Below are positions 1 through 8,600 of a stretch of DNA of 64,000 nucleotides, one piece after another. The stretch is from Nereocystis luetkeana (lineage: Eukaryota > Sar > Phaeophyceae > Laminariales > Laminariaceae), in contig JARUPZ010000020.1 of the NCBI GenBank assembly GCA_031213475.1, forward strand, positions 3,559,813-3,623,812, read 5' to 3'. Each line of letters starts with the position of its first letter. Position 1 is the first letter of the stretch. Under the pieces are notes generated by a model. The model was not told the origin of the DNA, did no database searches, and was given only the letters and a program-made list of their open reading frames with translations. Both the position numbers and the translations under genes were made by a program.

Positions 1-411
1 GGGTGGTACTCGTTGACATGCATGGCTGTAGTCGTAAGGTCGTAGACCCTCGGGGATGGTGTTGTTGTTGGTGGTGGTGGTGGTGGTTGTAGGTGTGGTG
101 GTGCTGGAGGGGATTGGGGTAGCAGGGGGGGGGGGCTCGGATGGGGGTGGGGGTAGGTGGGTAAGTGGTGGTGGTGGTGGTGGTAGTGGTGATGGTGGTT
201 TTGGCGTAGACTAGGGTAGTGTTGGCGCGCTTGTCCCACGTAACACCAGCCCGAACCCCCCACCCCCCCCCCCCGCCAACCCCTCCCCCCCCCCCGTCTT
301 TTCCCTCCCTCCCCCCCACTTGCCTCGCCGTTGCCCCCCTCACCCCCCCCTCCTGTCCTGTCCTCTTGTCTTCTGCTGCCTCCCTTCCCATCGTCGTTTC
401 CTTGTGGTCAG
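1..411 (+). other. Low-complexity GTTGTT/GGTGGT and poly(G)/poly(C) stretch upstream of exon a
   Basis: The interval holds a (GTT)/(GGT) microsatellite at about 60-190 and C-runs at about 255-355. The first 60 bases resemble the reverse-oriented end of the poly(C)-ending family, with a GTACTC and CATGCATGGC segment. No exon was recognised; I read this as intron or upstream sequence of the SET gene. Confidence 0.5.
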
Positions 412-525
412 GCCAACGCGCGTGGACCCCACTCCAGCGTGCAACTGCACTGACGGCTGCGGTGACTCTTGCCTCAACTACATGCTGAGGACGGAGTGCG
501 TCTGTGGCAATGGTATCCGTGCCAA
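412..525 (+). CDS. SET gene exon a: AWS domain, first part
   Basis: An AG at 410-411 precedes the exon and GTGAGG follows it. It encodes PTRVDPTPACNCTDGCGDSC and continues to CVCGNGIRAK, the cysteine-rich start of an AWS domain. The exon ends in phase 2, completed by the first base of the next exon. The acceptor choice is the least certain of the gene because no conserved residue fixes the 5' edge. Confidence 0.75.
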
Positions 526-3500
526 GTGAGGAAATTGAGCTTTTTGTTTTCTGCTGTTAGTCACCAGATCTCTAGCGGGGGGGGGGGGGGGGGGTGTACT
601 CGATATCATACGTGGCCGTAGTCGTATGACCAGAGACCCTCGCCATCCCTGCAATGCCGGGACGGAACAACGTCGGGTTTTCACCGATCAGACAGACTTT
701 GCCTGCACCAAGCGCGAAGCGAAACGTGAACTGTTCGGCGAGTCGCATGAAGGGTGAGTTGCATCCTACTAAGAACCGCTTGTGAGGCGGACTTTCTTGT
801 TATATAAATAGCGTCGAGTACTTTGGGGGGGGGGGGGGGGGGGGGGGGGGGTAGGAGTATGTAGATGGGCGAAGGCTGATTTCCACGTTTCTAGCGCCTG
901 CGAAGGAGGGGTGTGAGCCTGCCTGCTTTCTTTCGTACCTGGTGGTTGGTGTTGTTGCTTTTGTTGTCAATGCGTTGTAAGTGTTTTTGTTGGTCGATCG
1001 TTTTGGTTGATCGGTATGTCGGTTGGTTGGTCGGTCGGTCGGTCTGTTGGGTCAGTTGGTCGGTCGGTCTGTTGGTCGTTCGGTCTGTTGGTCAGTTGGT
1101 CGTTCGGTCTGTTGGTCAGTTGGTCGTTCGGTCTGTTGGTCAGTTGGTCGGTCGGCCTGTTGGTTAGTTGGTCGGTCGGTCTGTTAGTCGGTTGGTCGGT
1201 CGGTATATTGGTCTGTTGGTTGGTTGATCGGTCGGTTGGTTGGTTGGTCTTGATCTCGATGGCAGCAACGTTGCATCGTTTCTTGTTTTTTTTCGTGTGA
1301 GTGGCACTACAAACTCGTACCTGCAACGCGCGAAAAGACAGCGCTGCTGCCGCTGGTGCTATTTTAGTAGACTATCATCTGACCAACAACAGTTTCGCTC
1401 GGTCAGAGTATTCGCGGTTTCTCGATATTTCTTCCGGGGGGGGGGGGGGGGGGGAAGGGTTGCACCCCACACGACCATCTTCGCCTTTTTTTACGAGGAC
1501 TGTATTGCTGTGTGTAGATATTGGCCCCCTCCAGCTAAACAGTTGAAATGCTTTGTTCTTGCCTTCTGAGGCAACATTTCTGGTTGCCGCAGGGGCGCTC
1601 CTTCCACCCTTTTAGTACTGTAGCCCCGTGGTGGGGACAAACCACTCATATTCCAAGTAGTTTGTCCCTAAAACGGGACTGCCGTCCTGAAAAGGTTGAC
1701 ATGTTTAGTATTAACACTGCACTCCCGCCGTTTGGAGTTTTTACTTGGAATTATGGTCAGATTCAGGTGAACACGTGTACAGTGCATTACTGAGAGGGTT
1801 AACCCGTTTAGGACTGCAGTTTCGTTTTGGGGACAATTGGGGCAAAAATTACTTGGAAGTTGAGTGGTTTGCCCCCAAAACGGGACTGGAGTTCTACAAG
1901 GGTTGAGTCCCAACACTGGTTCTGGTTCTGGTTCTAGCGCTGTAACCCCCGACCGTAGTGCAGGATTTGGATCAAGCAATTGATACGATACCGATATACA
2001 AGAGAACCAATCCATACGATATAATACCGATAAACAAAAAAAACTGTTCGATACGGTACGATTCCGATGAAGAAAAAAAAAACAGTCGATACGATACCGA
2101 TGAACCCCCCGAAAAATAATCGAGACGTTACCGATGAACGAAAAAAAAACGATACGATACCGATAAACCAAAAAAGTAGTCGATACGATTCCGATATACA
2201 CAAAAACTAATCGATGCGATACCGATAAACAAAAACAATCGGTAAGATACCGATGAACCCAAAATCTGATCGATACCGATAGAGTATACTACCATGGTAA
2301 AAAACTATTGCATACCAGGTACGATGTCAGTAGTAAAAAAAAACGAATTGTATACTATAACGGGGGATCATAGTTAATAGGACCTGTGGTATACATACAA
2401 ACCTATATATTTAACCATTTTTACTAACAGTATTTGGTCCTATTAACTATGGTCCCCCGTAATATATCGATAAACAAAAAATGTATGTAATCGATGTGTA
2501 CGATCTCGACATTTGATAGATTGGAAGCTTTCGTTCATGATCTGCATACGTGAAAACATGGGGATGCCACAAGTGATGGAGGGCAGAATGTTTCCGATAT
2601 CATACATGCGATATATCGACAGCAGTAGTTCGATAGTTCGATTTATTTGATCGAAAAATTCGAGACGATATCCAAAACACTACCCGACCTCCCGGAAAAG
2701 GTCTACGAGTACTGTGCTGTAGGAATGAAAAGGTAGATGAGGGGTCATAGGGTGGGCCATCAACAACTCCACATCTCGGACAAATCACGATTTGTAGATG
2801 ATCTGCAGATGATCTGTAGATGATCTGCTGCCGTAGATCCTAATCTGCCGCTGTGGAATGTTCTGCGGCATCTGTATCGTACAGCTCCAACCCAGGGAAC
2901 TTATCGCTACGAGTAGACCCTGCAGATTTTTTTTTGGGCGGCAACGAAGACCTGCTACGTACTGCTGTGGATCAATACAGATCAGGGATCTGTGGGATCT
3001 GTCTATACCCTGAAATATCTACATGTAGATAATGAAGTGTAGATGACTGCGGGTGATCTATCTATCTGTGCGAGCTGTGGAATACCAACCATTGTGCCCA
3101 AGCTGGGCCGTACATGGTCTTACTTAAAAGCGCCCGTACTTGTTTTTTGTTGTTTCTTATTTTTGTTCCTGTCGTTGTTGCTCGTGGTGGTCGAATCGGG
3201 TCGGTCGGGTCGGGTCGGAGAGCAGGTACCAGAACTGCACGCAGGGAGCAAGCTGCGGCAACCGTCGCATTCAAAACCGTGGCGTTGCGAAGGTGGGGGA
3301 TTTTTTTTTTTTTAATCTTTGTTTCTGTTTTTTTCGTTTCTGTTTTCTTTTGTTTCTATGTTTTTTTTCTCTCTCTCTCTTGTTCGTATATTGATAGGTA
3401 TGATGCTCCCTCTGTTTCCTGCATTTCACGTTTTTTTGTTTTTTGTACTTGTTGCACATTGGGTGATGGTGCGGTTGGTAGTTTTTGTTGCTTTCTCGTG

Positions 3501-5651
3501 CTTCGTGTTTTACTCCATCCGTGGTGGCCTGTTCTGTTTTCCTTTTTTCTAATTCGTTTTTCTTCTTCTCGCTTGTCGCTCGTCTCTGCTTATTTCTGTT
3601 TCCGTGACGTTTGCCCTAACGTTTACCGCTCTCTATTTGCCGTTCCGTAACGTTTGTTGCTACATTTGTTGTTACGTAAGGCGTTACGTGCGTCGCTTCG
3701 TTTTGCCGTTGCATTTGCGGTTACGTTAGCAGCTATTACGTTTTTGCCGTTACATCTCACGTCACTTCTTCACTCACGTTGGACATCACCTTCACCGCTA
3801 TATTTCCCGTCACGGTTGCCTCTGCGTTTGTCGATACCTTTGTCGTTACAATTTGTCGTTACTTTTGGGCGTTACGGTTTTCGTCACTTTTTCGGTTACG
3901 TTTTCCACGTAACGTTTTCCTACCGGCCGTTACGATCACCTCTACTTTTGTCTTTACTTTTGTCGTTTTCATTGTCGTTACATTTCGCGTGACTTTTGGC
4001 GCTACGATTGACGTTGCGTTTGTCGTTACATTTGCCGTTACGTTTCGACGACAGGTCGAAACGTTCCGCGAGCCCGGCATGGGATGGGGGCTGAGGGTGG
4101 CGGAAGACGTGTCGAAGGGGTCCCTCGTCGGCGAGTATGTCGGAGAGGTGAGCAGCGATACGTGGGATTGGTAAGGGGGGGGGGTGTATGATGTGACGCG
4201 GAGCTCGTTCGACGTTTCGTTTTTTGTCTGCGAGCCTGTTTTTGTCTTCCAGCATGTTCGTCTGTTTGTTCGTTCGTTTGCTGTTTTTTTTGTTCGTTTG
4301 CTGTTTTTTTTTTTTCTCGTCGTTGGCATTCGTTTTTTTCTGTGTGTCTTGTCTGTCGTGGTTTATCTTGATGGTTTTCATGCCCCCCCGCCCCCCGCCC
4401 CCACGACCTGGCGGTCAGGTTAGATCATTTTCATGCCCCCCCCTCGCCCCCCGCCCCCCGACCTGGCGGTCAGGTTAGATCATTTTTGTGCGGGGTGAAG
4501 AACCTTTACTCCGCACAAGGGGGATGGTCGCGTCACGTAGTGTGAATAGGGTGAGGTACCCACAAGGGAGTTATATAGTACACCCATTGCTGTATCTGGA
4601 AACTGGCTTCGCCAGAAAGTAAGTAAATTCATTGATGCTGTCATTCATATGCAAAGAAAGTGCGCCTCTAAAGCGGTTCTTAGTAGGATGCAGCTCACCC
4701 TTCATGCGACTCGCCCAACACCTCACGGTGCTTCGCGCTTTTGGTGCAAGCAACCAATGCCTGCCTGGTCGGTGAAAACCCGACGTGCTCCGTCCCGGCA
4801 TTGTAGGGATGCGAGGGTCTATGGTCATACGACTACGGCCATGTATGATAATGAGTACCCCCCCCCTCCCCCCCCCTCTCCCACCCACGTATTCTTCCTC
4901 CTGCTTGTGAGAGCCCTCGTATCTCCGTTCTACTGGTAACCCATCCACGTCTGATCGAGTGTGACACGACATGCAGAACGTAATACCGGTTCAGATAACT
5001 TGGACGTCAACGCCTGGTTTGTTGATGGAAAGGTGTGGTAGATTCCGGTATGAATACCCCGCCCTCCCCTCCCCCTTCTCCTATCTCCCCCCTTACCCCT
5101 CTATGGTCGTACTACTACGGCCATGAATGGTATCGAGTACAAGTACCCCCCCCCCCCCCCCCCCCCCCCCCTATCCTTCCCCCGCACCCCATACGACTAC
5201 GGTCATGCACAACATGAGCACACCGCCCCCTGTCCCCTGTTGAACTGAATAAGGCGAGTAACAAATGAGTACGCCCTTCCATCATCCCCCTCTCCCCCTT
5301 CCCTCCCCTCCCCTTACCCCCCCCCCCCCCCCCCTCCCGTCCACCTCCCTCCCCCTCCCCCCTCCCTCCTCCTCCCACCCCGCCCCCCGGCGCCTAACGG
5401 CCTCGCCAGGTGATTGACGAAGCGATGGTGGAGCATCGTATGGCGGAGCAGAGGCGGCTGCGTCCGAAAGACGGCGAGTTCTACATCATGGAACTGGCCC
5501 AGTCGTTGTTTGTGGACGCGAAAGAGAAGGGGAACCTCATGCGCCTCATCAACCATAGGTGAGCTGTTGCTGCTGCTGCTGGGGAGGGAGGGGGGGTGGT
5601 GGTAGGGGGGAGGCGTGGCGGTAGATGGTGTTGGTGTTGGTGGGGGTGGCT

Positions 5652-5693
<42 letters not shown>

Positions 5694-8600
5694 TTAATAG
5701 TAGCAGTCTACTTTTTCATTGCCGGCCTGCCACGGGTGCAGAGCCGACGTGCGTCCCACCGCGAGTCCATCATACGAAGCGATCGCTGACATAGCGCCAC
5801 AACGACATATACAGGAAACGTCTTGTCACTTTCCCGCGACGCTCCCGAACTAAAAACAGTTAACAAAACGGCATGCTCGCATTCCAGCAGTAGCGCTCAT
5901 CCCGCGTGCTTTATACATACATCCGTGGGATTTCTCCCCCCCCCTCCCCTCGCCTGCTTGTTCATGCGCTCGTTTGTTCGCTCGTGTGCTCGCTCGCTTT
6001 CGCGCGCTCACTTTGCTTGCTTACTTTTGTCTCTCTTTTTCTTGCTCTCTTGCCCCTCCTTGAAATTCTTCTTTTTCGGCAGTTGCGACCCTAACTGTGA
6101 CGTTCAGGCTTGGAACATTGCCGGCTACACGAGGCTCGGGATCTACGCGAAATCGGACCTGGCCAAGGGGGAGAGCCTGTCCTACGACTACAAGGTGACT
6201 TCATTTTGTGTGCAAATACCCCCCCCCCCCGTCCTTGCCTCCCTATCTATTTTTTATAGGTTGGGTTGGCGTCGGTTGGCAACGACACTGTAAAACATGC
6301 CGCTCATTACGTGAGCTAGACAACCAGGGTACCGTTTTTTTTTTTTTTTTTTGGCGGTCGCCCACTGCTGGTTGTCGAGTTAGATCATTTGTGCGAGGTA
6401 AAGAACCTTACTCCGCACAATTGGGAATGGTCGTATCACGTAGTGTTCAAGGTAAGGCACCCAAGAGGCAGTTACATAGTTCTCCCATAGCTGTCTCTGG
6501 AAATGCCTACACCGGAAATTAAATCAACTCATTGAAGCTGTCGTCCATATGCAAGTCCGCCTCAAAAGCGGTTCTTAGTAGGATGCTGCTCACCCTTCAT
6601 GCGACTCGCCAGACACCTCACGGCGCTTCGCGCTTGGTGCAAGCAATGTCTGCCTGGTCGGTGAAAACCCGACATGCTCCGTCCCGGCATTGTAGGGATG
6701 CGAGGGTCTATGGTCATACGACTACGGCCATGCATGAAATCGAGCACATCTCTCCTATCGAGTACACCCCCCCGCCCCCCGCCCCCCCCCGTCCTTGGCC
6801 TCTCCGCCTTGCCCATTCTTCCCCTGCTCTTTTCTTATACCCCCCCCCTCCCCGACCCTATTTTATATAGGTTGGGTTGGCGTCGGTTGGCAACGACACT
6901 GTAAAACATGCCACTCACTACGTGAGCTAGACAACCAGGGTACCGTTTTTTGTTTTTGTTTTTTTTTGGGCCGGTTACCCACAGCTGGTTGTCGAGTTAG
7001 ATCACTTGTGCGAGGTAAACAACCTTTACTCCGTACAAGTGGGAATGATCGTATCTCGCAGTGTTCAACGTAAGGCATCTAAGAGGCAGTTACATAGTAC
7101 TCCCATTGCTGTCTCTGGAAACGCTTACACCGGAAATTAAATCAACTCATTGAAGCTGTCGTCCATATGCAAGTCCGCCTCACAAGTGGTTCTTAGTAGG
7201 ATGCTGCTCACCCTTCATGCCATTCGCCCAACACCTCACGCTTCGCTTCGCGCTTGGGGCAAGCAATGTCTGCCTGGTCGGTGAAAAGCCGACATGGAAA
7301 ACCGACATGCTCCGTCCCGGCACACAGGGTCTATGGTCATAGGTACGGCTACGGCAATGCATGATATCGATCCCCCCATCCCCCTCCCCACTCCCGTTCC
7401 CCTCTCCGCCTTCCTTATTCCTACCCTACCCCTTTCTTGCCTTCCCCCCCCCCCCCCTCCCCCAACCTCAGCTCCTCACCCCTCTCTCCCTCTCCCCTCC
7501 TTTCCCTCCACTTCCCTCTTACCCCCCCCCCCCCCCCCCCCTCCCCCCTCCTTCGCCGTCTATGCATCCCCTCCTTCCCCCCCTCCCCTCCCCTTAAAAA
7601 GACAAAATCGAAATCAGAAACCTTCATTCCTGCCCCCCCCCCCCCCCCCCCCCCCCCTTTCTGGCTCCCTTTTCCGCCACCGCCTCCCCCGCTTTTTTCG
7701 TTGTTGGTTCCTTCGTGTGCTTCCTGTGATCGACGTGCAGTTTTCGACGAACGAGACCGCGAAATTTCGTTGCATGTGCGGAGCCGAAAATTGCCGGGGA
7801 ACGCTTGCGCCGAAGGGCAAGGAGGAAGAGCTTGTCGAGGATGTGAGACTTTTTGAGGGGGGCGGGGGGCAGTATCCTTCTCCGCATGGTTCGTTACAAG
7901 GTCGTAGATGAATTTTTTGGTTGTGTCGGTTGTGTCGGCGGTGTTGTTGGTTTTGGTGTTTTTGTTGTTGTTGTTGTTGTTGTTGTTGATTCTTGATCCT
8001 GTTTTTTTTTTTGGTGGAGGTGTAGCGGGTGTGTTCGTTGTGCCTGTTGTTTGCTGTTGTCGCAAGCAACGCCATAAAAAAGCCCGTCCTATCGAAGCGT
8101 ATACGCCGACCCCTCTGAAAAATCATTGGTTCTTGTACTATCCCCCCCGCAGCGGCCCTGCCACGCCACGCGTGTGCACGCGACGAGAAACCAAAAAAAA
8201 ATAACTGCGCTTTCCGTTCCACCAAAACACCCCCACATGCAAACGCCTCCCGCACCTCCTGTAACTCCCCAATTAATGGGGGAAGAACGCTCTAATTGCA
8301 CACCCGGGTACGCATATAAGACTCGGCACACCCTGTAGTGTCTGCTGGTTTGATTGGGTTTTGCTTTGTTTTGTGGCCTTTCGCTGGAAACCCTCGATGG
8401 CGGTGGCTACGGTCGTGGTGGGTCTAGGATACCATGTCGGCCCAGACGGCGGCTAATTATATACTCTGGGCGGAAGTATAAGGACAGCTTTAGACTCTAG
8501 CATTCATACAAAGCGTTCCTTATATTTCCATCCAGAGCGGTACCCAGTGTGATTGATAGGAGTAGGGCATTTTTTTTTTTGTCGAAACATTGTTGTTTTA

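Noticed and set aside
967-1326. Open frames on both strands at 1.0-1.3 kb
   Set aside because: Shadows of the GGTC/GGTT array: periodic W-S-V-G or T-D-R-P residues without any domain.
1668-2203. Minus-strand frames rich in Phe, Tyr and Arg
   Set aside because: They read the GATACGATACCGAT array and R1 copies.
7361-8255. Overlapping long open frames on both strands around exon f
   Set aside because: They are Pro/Ser- or Gly/Arg-rich products of C- and G-runs; only the 34-codon exon f shows family motifs.
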